64,000 nucleotides of DNA from Lactobacillus gigeriorum DSM 23908 = CRBIP 24.85 (GTDB lineage Bacteria > Bacillota > Bacilli > Lactobacillales > Lactobacillaceae): positions 1-64,000 of the forward strand of contig NZ_CAKC01000086.1 of assembly GCF_000296855.1 (NCBI RefSeq). Reading direction: 5' to 3'. A program made the position numbers and the translations under genes. The notes beneath the pieces are model-generated. The model saw nothing but the letters and a program-made list of their open reading frames with translations, searched no databases and was not told the origin of the DNA. The number at the start of each line of letters is the position of its first letter. Position 1 is the stretch's first letter. This document shows, piece by piece, positions 33,476 through 42,364 of this stretch.

Positions 33476-35461
33476 TTAATTATGTGCCGTTAAAGCAATC
33501 AAGGCTGCACCATGTTGGCCATTAGTTTCAGTTACACGATCAACGCTTGCATAATCAGCAGTATTAGTTATTACCACCATAACCGTTGGATCATAGCCAG
33601 CTTGCTTAATCGCCTCAAGATCAACGCTTCCAAGTTCTTGACCTTGTTCAACGTGTTGACCTTGCTTCACTAAGCTAGTAAAGTGTTTTCCTTCCAAATT
33701 AACGGTATCTAAACCAATATGTATCAAAACTTCAGCGCCATGATCGCTCTTAAGACCATACGCATGCTTAGTCGCATAAGCAACTGTAATTTCACCACTA
33801 ACTGGTGCATAAATCTTACCATCACTAGGAATAATAGCTGCACCGTTGCCCATCATCTTAGCACTAAACACTTGATCGTTAACTTTGGTCAAGCTTTCAG
33901 TTTCACCATCAACTGGAGCAACTACAGTTTCATCTTGAAGCGCTAATTGTTTTTGTGCTACTTCTTCAGCCTTTTGGCTTTCTTCAACAGCACTATGTGC
34001 ATCAACTACTTCAGTTGCAACAGCCTCTTCAGGCATATGCTTTTTACCCCAGATGTAAGTTAAGGCAAAAGCTACACCGAATGAAATCAATTCACTCATC
34101 ACGTAGAATGGAATTGTTCTTGGATAGATTGATAAAAAGCCAATAAAACCAGCTGCCCCCATCGAAGCTGCGATTACGTGGGTTAATCCTGCTACAACAC
34201 TAGCTACACCAGATCCAATCAATGCACAGAAGAATGGAAAGCGGTATTTAAGGTTAACACCGAACAAAGCTGGTTCGGTAATTCCAAGCATTGCAGATAC
34301 ACCAGCTGAACTAGCTAGGCCTTTCATCTTTTGGTCTTTGGTTAAGAACCAAACACCAAACGTTGCAGCTGCTTGCGCTACATTAGCCATTGAAGCAACT
34401 ACGAAAATAAAGTCTCCGGCTCCTTTACCATTAGCAAATGCTGAAACCAATTGGGTTTCAATAGCTGGGAAGCTTTGGTGCAACCCAGTAGTAACAATTG
34501 CGGAGTAGAATAGACCAAATACACCCATACCCACAAAGCTAGTAGTATCGTAAAGCCAAACAATACCACTAGTAATTGCATCAGATACGAATTTCAAAAC
34601 TGGCCCGATAATTGTAAATGTTAAAAATCCAGTAATTAAAATTGATAGCAAAGGCGTAAAGGTAAAGTCAACCGCACTTGGCAACCACTTGTGGAATCTC
34701 TTTTCCAAAAATGCCAATAGCCAAACAGCTGCCAAAACAGGAATAACTTGGTAAGTATATGAAGTTTGCGTTACATGTAAACCAAAAATATCCCAGAATT
34801 TAGTATAGTTGGCAATAGTGGCAACTTTACTCAAATCAGTAGCACCAATGATATTAGCCGTACCTGGAGCAACCATAATCATTCCAATTGCAGCTGATAA
34901 GAATTGATTAGCACCAAATCGTTTACCAGCACTGATTGCTACCAAAATTGGCAAGAACCAGAATGGAGCAGCTGACATTAATTGAATCATGTCGCTCAAG
35001 CCTTTGATTTGTGGATAAAGTTGGACCAACGCCTTTGGTCCGAATAATCCACCTTGGGTAAGGAAGTTGTTGAGAGCCATCAACAAACCACCTGCAACCA
35101 AGGCAGGAATGATTGGCACGAAAATATCACTTAACAATTTGATGAAGGCCATAATTGGATTAGTTTTTTGTTGTCCAGCAGCCACTTTTTTCAAATCATC
35201 AGTTGATAATTCCTTTAAGCCAGTGATTTTGATAAATTCGTCATAAACGTCATTAACATCCCCTGGCCCAATAATAATTTGATACTGACCCTGAGTTTTA
35301 AAAGTTCCCTTTACATCTGGGTCATTGTCTAAGCCTTTTTGGTCGATGTTTTCATCGTCTTTGAGCACTAAGCGCAATCTCGTAGCACAGTGTGCACCAG
35401 CAACGATGTTGTCACGCCCAACATATTTTATTACGCGTTCAGCAACTGCTTTATGATCCAT
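33476..35461 (-). CDS. scrA: Sucrose-specific PTS enzyme IIBCA
   Basis: Protein of 661 residues with domain order B-C-A. EIIB (1-90) has the phospho-Cys25 in [13 protein letters not shown] (about 105-465) is a ten-helix membrane domain. A Glu/Gln/Val-rich linker leads to EIIA-glc (about 515-655) with the phospho-His in [10 protein letters not shown]. It imports sucrose as sucrose-6-phosphate. Sucrose specificity is taken from its place in a divergon with the hydrolase and LacI regulator; sequence alone would also allow trehalose or another beta-glucoside-family sugar. Start is ATG 35461 behind GAGGGGGAAA. Confidence 0.88.
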   Translation of the reverse strand: MDHKAVAERVIKYVGRDNIVAGAHCATRLRLVLKDDENIDQKGLDNDPDVKGTFKTQGQYQIIIGPGDVNDVYDEFIKITGLKELSTDDLKKVAAGQQKTNPIMAFIKLLSDIFVPIIPALVAGGLLMALNNFLTQGGLFGPKALVQLYPQIKGLSDMIQLMSAAPFWFLPILVAISAGKRFGANQFLSAAIGMIMVAPGTANIIGATDLSKVATIANYTKFWDIFGLHVTQTSYTYQVIPVLAAVWLLAFLEKRFHKWLPSAVDFTFTPLLSILITGFLTFTIIGPVLKFVSDAITSGIVWLYDTTSFVGMGVFGLFYSAIVTTGLHQSFPAIETQLVSAFANGKGAGDFIFVVASMANVAQAAATFGVWFLTKDQKMKGLASSAGVSAMLGITEPALFGVNLKYRFPFFCALIGSGVASVVAGLTHVIAASMGAAGFIGFLSIYPRTIPFYVMSELISFGVAFALTYIWGKKHMPEEAVATEVVDAHSAVEESQKAEEVAQKQLALQDETVVAPVDGETESLTKVNDQVFSAKMMGNGAAIIPSDGKIYAPVSGEITVAYATKHAYGLKSDHGAEVLIHIGLDTVNLEGKHFTSLVKQGQHVEQGQELGSVDLEAIKQAGYDPTVMVVITNTADYASVDRVTETNGQHGAALIALTAHN

Positions 35462-35483
35462 GTTGCTTTCCCCCTCTTGATTA

Positions 35484-35497
35484 TGAAATCGCTTCAA
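35484..35497 (-). promoter_or_regulatory. cre-like site before scrA
   Basis: TGAAATCGCTTCAA matches the cre consensus except at position 13. A second weaker cre-like site is at 35518-35531 (CATAAGCGCTTTCA, two mismatches). Confidence 0.45.
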
Positions 35498-35538
35498 ATG
35501 TTTTGTTCAAGAAATATCATAAGCGCTTTCAATAAATA

Positions 35539-35554
35539 TGTCAAACGTTTAACA
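35539..35554. promoter_or_regulatory. ScrR-type LacI-family operator O1
   Basis: Near-perfect palindrome TGTCAAACGTTTAACA centred on CG, typical of LacI/GalR-family regulators, within the scrA/scrB divergent region. Confidence 0.6.
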
Positions 35555-35615
35555 CAAAAATATTTAAAAAAAGCACGAATGTTGTAGTATTCCAATAAAA
35601 GTAGCAATATACGTA

Positions 35616-35631
35616 TGCTATTCGTTTGACA
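35616..35631. promoter_or_regulatory. ScrR-type operator O2 (one good half-site)
   Basis: TGCTATTCGTTTGACA; its right half is the same TGTCAAAC half-site as O1 on the other strand. It lies 77 bp from O1, close to the scrB promoter. Confidence 0.45.
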
Positions 35632-35693
35632 CAATATCAACTTAATCATAGAATATAAATAAAAGATACCGTTTTCAAAAGGAGTTTTTTATT

Positions 35694-37124
35694 ATGACTT
35701 GGACCAAGGAACAACGTTACCTACCTTATGATCATTGGGATGCATTAAAACTTTTAACTTTACAAGCGCAAGCAGATCGTTCAAGTTTTCAATTGCAATA
35801 TCATATTCGTCCACAATCTGGATTACTTAATGATCCTAATGGCTTTTCTTATTTTGCTGGCCAATATCATCTTTTCTATCAAGCATTTCCCTTTGGACCG
35901 GTTCATGGCTTAAAGTCGTGGATGCATGTCGTCTCAAAAGACTTGGTTCATTGGCAAAATCTTGGACTGGCCATTAAACCTGGGGATCCCATCGACAGCC
36001 ATGGTGCTTACTCTGGAAGTGCTCAAGAAATCGATGGCAAATTATTTTTAATGTACACTGGGAATGTTCGTGATCAAAATTGGCAACGAATTCCCTATCA
36101 AAATGGGGCTTGGATGGATAAAACTGGGGAAATCACTAAAGTTTCTCAGCCGCTATTTCGCAATCCAAGTCACATCAGCGAACATTTTCGCGATCCGCAG
36201 TTACTAAAACAAAACGGAAAATACTATGCCCTTCTCGGCGCTCAAGAAGCTCAAAGCCAAACTGGAGAAATCATGGTTTACCAAAGCACTGATTTGGTAA
36301 ATTGGGAAGAAATCGGCCCCTTAAATCTAGGTCCACTTGGCTACATGATTGAATGTCCTAACCTAGTTTACGTCGATGACAGACCAGTTTTGATATTTTG
36401 TCCTCAAGGATTAAATAAAGAGCAAGCTAGTTATGATAATATCTATCCCAACATGTACTTAGTTCTTGATGAGGTTGATCTTGCCCATGCTACTGTCAAA
36501 GGTGCTGGAGCTTTGCAACAACTAGATTTTGGCTTCGATATCTATGCTAGTCAGGCTTTTAATCGGGGCGAAGACTGCTATTTAATCAGCTGGGCTGGCT
36601 TGCCAGAAATTGCTTATCCAACCGATCAAGAAAACTGGTCGGGATGCTTGAGTCAGGTCAAAGAGCTACACTTAAAAAATGGTAGATTGGTTCAACAGCC
36701 AGTAGCAGCTATGTGTAAATTGCGTCAAGCTGAAACCAAATTAGCCAATGAACAAATTCTCCAAACTGCCACTGACAATCAGTACGAGCTTCTACTAACT
36801 ATACCTGCAAATCAGACTGGCACTCTCGAACTTGCAAAAGATAACTCTGGTAGCCTCAAAGTAAAATTTGATACAATAAATGGGTTAGTAAAATTAGAAC
36901 GTACGCAAGGTGAATTTGCTAAAGAATATGGACTCACCCGCTCGGTCAAAACCCAGGCCAAGCAAGAGCTCAAATTGGATATTTTTATCGATCATTCTCT
37001 AGCTGAAATCTTTGTCAACGACGGTGAAGCAGTATTGACAAGTCGTTTCTTCAATCATGGAACAGCTATTGCAATGACATCACCTTGCAAATATACCGCC
37101 AGTTATTGGCCAATAGTAAAGTAA
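35694..37124 (+). CDS. scrB: Sucrose-6-phosphate hydrolase (GH32)
   Basis: GH32 beta-fructofuranosidase of 476 residues. The nucleophile motif is L-L-N-D-P-N-G (about 43-49), the transition-state stabiliser F-R-D-P (about 163-166) and the acid/base Glu lies in M-I-E-C-P-N (about 218-223). A C-terminal beta-sandwich follows from about 335. It splits sucrose-6-phosphate delivered by the PTS into glucose-6-phosphate and fructose. No signal peptide, as expected for an intracellular enzyme. ATG with AAAGGAG. Followed 10 bp later by its regulator gene. Confidence 0.92.
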   Translation: MTWTKEQRYLPYDHWDALKLLTLQAQADRSSFQLQYHIRPQSGLLNDPNGFSYFAGQYHLFYQAFPFGPVHGLKSWMHVVSKDLVHWQNLGLAIKPGDPIDSHGAYSGSAQEIDGKLFLMYTGNVRDQNWQRIPYQNGAWMDKTGEITKVSQPLFRNPSHISEHFRDPQLLKQNGKYYALLGAQEAQSQTGEIMVYQSTDLVNWEEIGPLNLGPLGYMIECPNLVYVDDRPVLIFCPQGLNKEQASYDNIYPNMYLVLDEVDLAHATVKGAGALQQLDFGFDIYASQAFNRGEDCYLISWAGLPEIAYPTDQENWSGCLSQVKELHLKNGRLVQQPVAAMCKLRQAETKLANEQILQTATDNQYELLLTIPANQTGTLELAKDNSGSLKVKFDTINGLVKLERTQGEFAKEYGLTRSVKTQAKQELKLDIFIDHSLAEIFVNDGEAVLTSRFFNHGTAIAMTSPCKYTASYWPIVK

Positions 37125-37134
37125 GGTTTATTTC

Positions 37135-38118
37135 ATGGTAAAATTGACAGACGTTGCCAAAGAAGCAGGAGTTTCACCAACCACTGTTTCGCGCGTAATC
37201 AATAATTATGGCTACTTGAGCAAAGCGACTAAAGCCAAGGTTTTTGCTGCCATGCGCAAGCTGAATTATCAACCAAATTCCCTTGCGCGCTCTTTGCAAG
37301 GGAAGAAGACTCACCTAGTCGGGGTGATTTTTCCTACAATTAAAAATCCATTTTTTGCTGAATTAGTTGATGAAATTGAAAAACAACTATTTGATCATGG
37401 CTATAAGATCCTTCTTTGCAATGCTAATTATGATAAAGAAAAAGAACGGAATTATCTGCGGATGCTGCTAGCCAATCAGGTTGATGGGATTATTGCCGGT
37501 GCGCATAATCTAGGAATTGAAGAATATGACCAGCTAGGATTGCCGATTGTATCCTTTGACCGTAAGCTATCTAACAATATTCCCATCGTTTCCTGTGATA
37601 ACTATCGTGGAACCACTATTGCAACTGAGGAATTATACCAAGCTGGTTGTCGCCACATCTATTTTTTAGGTAATTCTCGTCGAATTGGTAATCCTACTGA
37701 TGAGCGCTTGGCTGCATATGAAGATACGGTCGCACGTCTAGGCTTAAGCAAGCATGTTCACTCAATTGCTTTTTCCGATTCCGTTAATCTTAAACAAGTC
37801 GCGATTCAAGATATCTTGTCAAAAAGGGGTGCAGACGGCATTGTCACTACCGATGACTTAACGGCTGTATTAGTTTTAGACGAAGCTAAGCGTTTAGGAA
37901 TTCCTGTTCCTCAAGACTTAAAAGTTATTGGGTTTGATGGTACGCAATTGATGCAGACTTACCACCATGAATTATCAACAATTGCTCAACCGATCAGCGA
38001 TATTGCCCAACTTCTAGTTGATATCCTGTTACGACGTATTGAAAAAAATGTTGTAACTACTAAACACTATCGTTTGCCTGTCAAATTAATCAAAAGTCAA
38101 ACTACGGCAATTAAATAA
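37135..38118 (+). CDS. scrR: LacI-family sucrose operon repressor
   Basis: Protein of 327 residues. The N-terminal LacI helix-turn-helix (K-L-T-D-V-A-K-E-A-G-V-S-P-T-T-V-S-R-V) is followed by the hinge helix N-S-L-A-R-S-L and a periplasmic-binding-like sensor domain (about 60-327). It likely binds the CG-centred operators between scrA and scrB and is released by a sucrose-derived inducer. It is co-transcribed with scrB. Confidence 0.9.
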   Translation: MVKLTDVAKEAGVSPTTVSRVINNYGYLSKATKAKVFAAMRKLNYQPNSLARSLQGKKTHLVGVIFPTIKNPFFAELVDEIEKQLFDHGYKILLCNANYDKEKERNYLRMLLANQVDGIIAGAHNLGIEEYDQLGLPIVSFDRKLSNNIPIVSCDNYRGTTIATEELYQAGCRHIYFLGNSRRIGNPTDERLAAYEDTVARLGLSKHVHSIAFSDSVNLKQVAIQDILSKRGADGIVTTDDLTAVLVLDEAKRLGIPVPQDLKVIGFDGTQLMQTYHHELSTIAQPISDIAQLLVDILLRRIEKNVVTTKHYRLPVKLIKSQTTAIK

Positions 38119-38168
38119 GCTAGCAACTACTAATGCTTCTCAGCATTTGGTAACTTGCTAGCTTTATT
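38116..38168. terminator. Terminator of scrB-scrR
   Basis: Long stem AATAAGCTAGCAA / TTGCTAGCTTTATT with an inner AATGC/GCATT hairpin. Possibly bidirectional. Confidence 0.7.
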
Positions 38169-38170
38169 TG

Positions 38171-38467
38171 TTATTTCCTTTTTCTGAATGTATCAAACAC
38201 TAATCCTGTTAAAGAAATTGTTCCCAAACTAAGTCCGGTAATTAACCAAAAAGTTCGGTGTGGGCCATCAGTCTTTGATAGATTAGCTTGATAACCATCA
38301 GCTTGTTTAATTAATAAAAGTTCTTTCTTATTCAATTTTTCACTATTGCGACTAATTCGCGCTTCATTGCTATCAGCCCTAGCTTCCACAGTGACGGTCA
38401 TTAGTAAGCTTGTCGCTGTCAAAATTGCAAGTAGTCCGAAGACTAGCTCCCTCCAAATTCGTTTCAT
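38171..38467 (-). CDS. Small exported/membrane protein
   Basis: Protein of 98 residues: N-terminal signal-like hydrophobic segment (about 9-27, followed by V-E-A-R-A-D), a hydrophilic charged middle and a C-terminal membrane helix (about 72-90) ending K-R-K. The layout is a small type I or bitopic membrane protein with an outside domain of about 40 residues. It has a strong GAGGAGG site. Third gene of a small operon of membrane peptides. No family recognised. Confidence 0.6.
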   Translation of the reverse strand: MKRIWRELVFGLLAILTATSLLMTVTVEARADSNEARISRNSEKLNKKELLLIKQADGYQANLSKTDGPHRTFWLITGLSLGTISLTGLVFDTFRKRK

Positions 38468-38503
38468 AACTCCTCCTCTTGTAGCATCTATCCCCTTAGG
38501 CTA

Positions 38504-38698
38504 CTAATTAAAAAGATCACTCATTTTGGTAGGAATATTGTTATTCTCAGCAAAATACTTCTTAAATCCTGCGCTAAAACTTATCTTGTCTCGTTTTTGA
38601 TTAACGATTGTATCATGAATTGCCCAAAAAGCAGTTACTGCAAAATCTACCCCTAAAACAATCAGCAAACCAATCAAGACATATAATAGATACAGCAT
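38504..38698 (-). CDS. Small single-helix membrane protein
   Basis: Protein of 64 residues with one N-terminal membrane helix (about 2-26) and a charged cytoplasmic tail (K-R-D-K-I-S-F-S-A-G-F-K-K-Y). A strong GGAGGAG ribosome-binding site precedes the ATG. Lies between two other small membrane-protein genes on the same strand. Function unknown. Confidence 0.6.
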   Translation of the reverse strand: MLYLLYVLIGLLIVLGVDFAVTAFWAIHDTIVNQKRDKISFSAGFKKYFAENNNIPTKMSDLFN

Positions 38699-38725
38699 TT
38701 TTCACTCCTCCAAACTTCAATCAAC

Positions 38726-38806
38726 CTACCAAGATAGGGTTAACCAACCTATGCCGACCAGGCATATAACCATGATTAGAAAAATAAATCCTAGAACTTT
38801 TCGCAT
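38726..38806 (-). CDS. Possible 26-residue membrane peptide
   Basis: ATG at 38806 gives M-R-K-V-L-G-F-I-F-L-I-M-V-I-C-L-V-G-I-G and ends W-L-T-L-S-W. It is one hydrophobic helix with a positive N-terminus. A modest ribosome-binding site (AAAGAGTG) precedes it. It is the first member of a three-gene run of small membrane proteins. Support is the coherent membrane-peptide composition, not homology. Confidence 0.4.
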   Translation of the reverse strand: MRKVLGFIFLIMVICLVGIGWLTLSW

Positions 38807-38889
38807 CAAATATCACTCTTTTGTTTACTGTTCTATCTATCTAATACAGTAATATTATTTTAGCGATTTGTCAAATACATTTTTCTAAA

Positions 38890-39411
38890 TTATTCCTCGT
38901 CATCGTCAACAACTTTGATTCGTCGCAATTTGACAAAACCGACCAAAATCATGTAAACAACCATAGCTAAGATACTAGGTACAAAAACTTCTAACCAATA
39001 ATTATCAATCGATCTTCCTCTATCGATGGTTTCATAAGCTAAAAACAAAACTCCAAATAAAATCCCTGAAAAAATGGCTCTACGCCAAGTGGCAATCTTA
39101 GCAGTATGAAGCTTTTCTTGCGAAACTTCATTATCATGTAAATGTAGCTTACGCATTTGGATACTAATGTAAATTAGTGGAATGTACAGCTCAATCATAG
39201 CTCCGATCATAAAGATGCGCGTTGTGGCAAATAGTGTCCACTGATCCGAAGCTAAGAAACCAGCTAAAAATATCGGCGCCTGTAGCCAAAAAGTTATCAT
39301 ATAAGCATTACTACCAATTCGATTAAGTTCCTGACGTCGATATTCGTCAATTGGACCTTCAGTTCCCCAAAAATGTTTATAGATTTTTTCTATTAACTTA
39401 GCTTTCTTCAT
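38890..39411 (-). CDS. DUF3278 family membrane protein
   Basis: Protein of 173 residues with four predicted helices (about 36-54, 63-84, 110-128, 138-161) and an acidic end D-D-D-E-E. The N-terminal pattern F-W-G-T-E-G-P-I-D-E-Y-R and a partner XRE regulator are typical of DUF3278. Its start overlaps the regulator gene by 14 bp, so the two are coupled. The family has no established function; the pairing suggests a small regulated membrane module. Confidence 0.7.
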   Translation of the reverse strand: MKKAKLIEKIYKHFWGTEGPIDEYRRQELNRIGSNAYMITFWLQAPIFLAGFLASDQWTLFATTRIFMIGAMIELYIPLIYISIQMRKLHLHDNEVSQEKLHTAKIATWRRAIFSGILFGVLFLAYETIDRGRSIDNYWLEVFVPSILAMVVYMILVGFVKLRRIKVVDDDEE

Positions 39412-39610
39412 TCTTTACTTCGTCTCCATCCCAAAATAGTGAGTTAAGATCCGTTCCCAATCGATGCGCCAAACGTAAGCATAAATCTAAGGACGGATTG
39501 TACTTATTATTCTCAATTAAGTTGATAGTTTGTCTCGCAACACCGATTGCTTCCGCTAATTCCATCTGTGAAAGCTTTTTTGCCTTGCGATATTCTCTAA
39601 CTCGGTTCAA
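39398..39610 (-). CDS. XRE-family transcriptional regulator (YgzD-like)
   Basis: Protein of 70 residues, essentially one Cro/C1-type helix-turn-helix (R-K-A-K-K-L-S-Q-M-E-L-A-E-A-I-G-V-A-R-Q) with N-L-I-E-N-N-K-Y-N-P-S-L after it. Start codon is TTG 39610 preceded by GGGGTGAG. Two similar repeats in the promoter (39626-39646 and 39679-39700) are likely autoregulatory operators. Confidence 0.85.
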   Translation of the reverse strand: MNRVREYRKAKKLSQMELAEAIGVARQTINLIENNKYNPSLDLCLRLAHRLGTDLNSLFWDGDEVKNEES

Positions 39611-39625
39611 TGCTTTCTCACCCCA

Positions 39626-39700
39626 ATTGTCAACTATATATGACTTACTTTACTTTTATTGTAGTAATCTATTAAATAATTGTCAATTATATAAGACATT
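39626..39700 (-). promoter_or_regulatory. Paired operator-like repeats before the XRE gene
   Basis: ATTGTCAACTATATATGACTT (39626 on) and ATTGTCAATTATATAAGACAT (39679 on) lie 53 bp apart. Each has a partly dyadic GTCA...TGAC-like core. Confidence 0.5.
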
Positions 39701-39946
39701 ATTCCTGAAAAAAATACATTTTGAACCTTTATGTGGTTAACAAAATGTATTTTTGGACTTCTCATAGGATGAGACATCCCTTGACCCTAAGTAAACACGA
39801 AATGAACAGCATATTTCATTATGAGTGAGAAAGATAGAAATATTTCATTGGGCAGTTGTAAATTAGCCTACACTACATATTGTACCTGTATTTTCCTTAA
39901 GCAACACATATTTTCACATCTGGTAGCTATTCTTTCCTATTCAGTC

Positions 39947-39974
39947 AAAAAAGCATGGATAACCATGCTTTTTG
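39947..39974 (-). terminator. Terminator of the murE-racemase operon
   Basis: AAAAAAGCATGG / CCATGCTTTTT with a 4-nt loop. Confidence 0.8.
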
Positions 39975-39977
39975 CTT

Positions 39978-40727
39978 TTATTTATAAAGATATTTAGCAC
40001 AGGCTTCTTGTGGATCCATGCCATTTCTGATTTTTAAAGCTAGTTCAATTGACACATCTGCCAAAATTGATTGTGGATCAATCACATTGTAAGGATGGTC
40101 TGGAGCTTTTTCTTGTGCCAAAGATAATTCCGTACAGCCTAATAGGATCACATTACAGCCGTAATCATCATGCATTTTTTGTAAAATCTGATGATATAAC
40201 TTAGGATCAACAATGCCTTGTTCTTTAATATCGTGATAAATTAACTTGGTTACCATTGGTTGAATTTCTGGACCACCAAATTCGACTTTACGATGAACGC
40301 GATGAATTTCATCTTCATATAAATGATCAAAAATCGATCCTTCTGTAGCAATTAATCCAATCTTAGTTTCTTTGGGATATTTTTCAATGAATTGATGCAC
40401 TGCTATCCGCATCATATTAAGAAACGGAATGGAAGTTAATTCTGCTAGTTCATCATAAAAATAATGTGCCGTATTACATGGCATCACAAAAAAGTCAGGA
40501 TGCAATTGAGCTTGGCCTAAAATATCTTCTTTTAAATCATAAAAGAAATTTGGCTTAGTATGGTCTTTAATATAAGCCGTACGGTCAGGAATTTGGGCAT
40601 CATTGACCAAAATATAATTCAAATAATCTTGATCGCGGGTAATTTTTACCCGGTGGTTAATCAAGCGAACGTAGCTTTCAGTTGCAATCGTCCCCATACC
40701 ACCAATAATACTAAAAAAATGTCTCAT
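39978..40727 (-). CDS. Aspartate/glutamate racemase family protein
   Basis: Cofactor-independent racemase of 249 residues. The two catalytic cysteines are in M-P-C-N-T-A-H (about 83-89) and L-L-G-C-T-E-L (about 197-203), the two-fold related motifs of Asp/Glu racemases. It interconverts L- and D-aspartate (or Glu). It lies 13 bp downstream of murE on the same strand. D-Asp forms the peptidoglycan cross-bridge in lactobacilli of this type, so supplying D-Asp is a reasonable inference. Aspartate versus glutamate specificity is not proven. Confidence 0.85.
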   Translation of the reverse strand: MRHFFSIIGGMGTIATESYVRLINHRVKITRDQDYLNYILVNDAQIPDRTAYIKDHTKPNFFYDLKEDILGQAQLHPDFFVMPCNTAHYFYDELAELTSIPFLNMMRIAVHQFIEKYPKETKIGLIATEGSIFDHLYEDEIHRVHRKVEFGGPEIQPMVTKLIYHDIKEQGIVDPKLYHQILQKMHDDYGCNVILLGCTELSLAQEKAPDHPYNVIDPQSILADVSIELALKIRNGMDPQEACAKYLYK

Positions 40728-40740
40728 TTAATCAGTCTTC

Positions 40741-42312
40741 TTATCCGTTAAAATGTTCGTTTTCGCCTTCAAGCTCATTAATTACTTGTTGCGCTACGAC
40801 GATGTCAGATGGGTATGGCGTGTTAATGCCACGAATCTTTTGGAAAGCATCAGCACCCTTACCACAAATCAAAATCACATCGTCTTTACCAGCTTCAGCA
40901 ATAGCATCATGAATTGCCTTTTTACGGTCAAGCTCAATCGTAACTTCACATCGTGAATGATCAATTCCAGAATCGATTTCTTCTGCAATTGATTGTGGAT
41001 CTTCAAATCCCGGATCATCAGTAGTCAAGTAAGCTTTATTAGCATATGCCGTCAGACTTTCGCTAAAGCCAGGACGACGCGATACTCCCTTGTCCCCTGG
41101 AGCACCAACAACGACAATAATCCGAGGATTGTTAAATTCTCGTTGCATGAAGCGCATCAAAGCCATCATTGAAGCTTTATTATGAGCATAGTCAACTACC
41201 ACCATACCATGACTCTTAGTCATTTCAGTCTGCATTCTACCAGGAATCGTGACGTGACGAATGCCTTTAGCAGCATGATCGTGATCTTCACCTGCTAAAC
41301 CTGCACCAATAATTGCGGCTGTACCATTGGATTGGTTAAAATCACCCAACATTTGCAAAGTATAATCGCCAGCAATTGCCAATTGTTGTGCTTTATCACT
41401 GGCACAGAAGAGACGGAATTTGGTTTCTCTTAGATCGCTTTCTTGTGAAGCATATCTAAAGTCTACTGGAACTTTCAACTTAGCATTTTCAAACTTTTCA
41501 CTAGCAAATAAGTAAATGCTATCTGGATTGGTGGTGGTTGTTGCAGCAGCATACACTTCATCAAAGTGATCAGTTTCTGCGTTGATGATACACTTGCGTG
41601 AATTTACTAGTAATTGTAATTTGCAGTGTAAGTAATCTGCAAAGTTAGGGTGTTCATTTGGACCAATATGATCAGGCGAAATATTTAAGAAAAAGCCCAA
41701 GTCATAAGTTAAGCCAAATACTCGATTTTTCTTATATGCTTGACTAGAAACTTCCATTACCAAGTGAGTCATGCCATTGTCTACAGCTTGACGCATATCA
41801 CGGAACAAGTCGAGCGATTCTGGCGTAGTCAAGCTTGACTTAAAGCTGTCTTCAGGCTTAGTCCCTAAAATGTTGTTCACACTTGAAATCAAAGCCGTCC
41901 TACCACCATTGATTTGGTCAAGCATCCCCTTCAAGAAATAGGAAGAAGTGGTCTTGCCTTTCGTTCCCGTAAAAGCAACCACAAATAGATCATCTTGTGG
42001 AAAACGGAAAAAGGCAGCAGAAAGCAAAGCCATCGCCTTAGAAACATCGCGCACAATTAACGCATGCATTCCTTTGCCTTCAGGATAAGGCTGTTCAGCT
42101 ACATAGCAAATTGCCCCATTATCTTTTGCCATTGACAAATAAGTTGGTCTAAACCCAGCACCTTTGCAGAAAAACAAAGTGTTGGTGGCAATGTCTCTTG
42201 AATCATAAGAAACATATTCCATCTTAGTAGCTACCGCATCTTGAACGGCGCTAGACTTAAGCAGATGGTGTTCTTTCAATATTAAAATACAGGTATTTAA
42301 AGAAATACTCAT
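40741..42312 (-). CDS. murE: UDP-MurNAc-tripeptide synthetase (MurE)
   Basis: Mur ligase of 523 residues. The ATP-binding motif is G-T-K-G-K-T-T (about 115-121), the central-domain carbamoylated-Lys region H-C-K-L-Q-L is near 230, and the C-terminal domain carries V-D-Y-A-H-N-K. It adds the third residue to UDP-MurNAc-L-Ala-D-Glu. The specificity loop reads D-D-P-G-F-E-D-P, not the D-N-P-R of diaminopimelate enzymes, consistent with lysine, the usual third residue in lactobacilli. ATG with GAGGAGAAA upstream. Operon with the racemase gene. Confidence 0.9.
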   Translation of the reverse strand: MSISLNTCILILKEHHLLKSSAVQDAVATKMEYVSYDSRDIATNTLFFCKGAGFRPTYLSMAKDNGAICYVAEQPYPEGKGMHALIVRDVSKAMALLSAAFFRFPQDDLFVVAFTGTKGKTTSSYFLKGMLDQINGGRTALISSVNNILGTKPEDSFKSSLTTPESLDLFRDMRQAVDNGMTHLVMEVSSQAYKKNRVFGLTYDLGFFLNISPDHIGPNEHPNFADYLHCKLQLLVNSRKCIINAETDHFDEVYAAATTTTNPDSIYLFASEKFENAKLKVPVDFRYASQESDLRETKFRLFCASDKAQQLAIAGDYTLQMLGDFNQSNGTAAIIGAGLAGEDHDHAAKGIRHVTIPGRMQTEMTKSHGMVVVDYAHNKASMMALMRFMQREFNNPRIIVVVGAPGDKGVSRRPGFSESLTAYANKAYLTTDDPGFEDPQSIAEEIDSGIDHSRCEVTIELDRKKAIHDAIAEAGKDDVILICGKGADAFQKIRGINTPYPSDIVVAQQVINELEGENEHFNG

Positions 42313-42364
42313 GCGGTTTTTCTCCTCGAATAGATATTATTGTTCAGTGAAAATTATATCACAG

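Larger units (their letters stand above)
39611..39977. other. Intergenic region between XRE gene and Asp racemase
   Basis: This 367-bp gap contains the XRE operators, a perfect inverted repeat at 39709-39754 (AAAATACATTTTG / CAAAATGTATTTT, 17-nt loop, T-rich on both sides) and the racemase terminator. The roughly 190 bp between them (39755-39946) carry no convincing gene; a 58-codon plus-strand frame there lacks a ribosome-binding site. Confidence 0.5.

Noticed and set aside
39820-39996. 58-codon plus-strand ORF in the racemase/XRE gap
   Set aside because: No ribosome-binding site, and it runs through the racemase terminator and 3' end.
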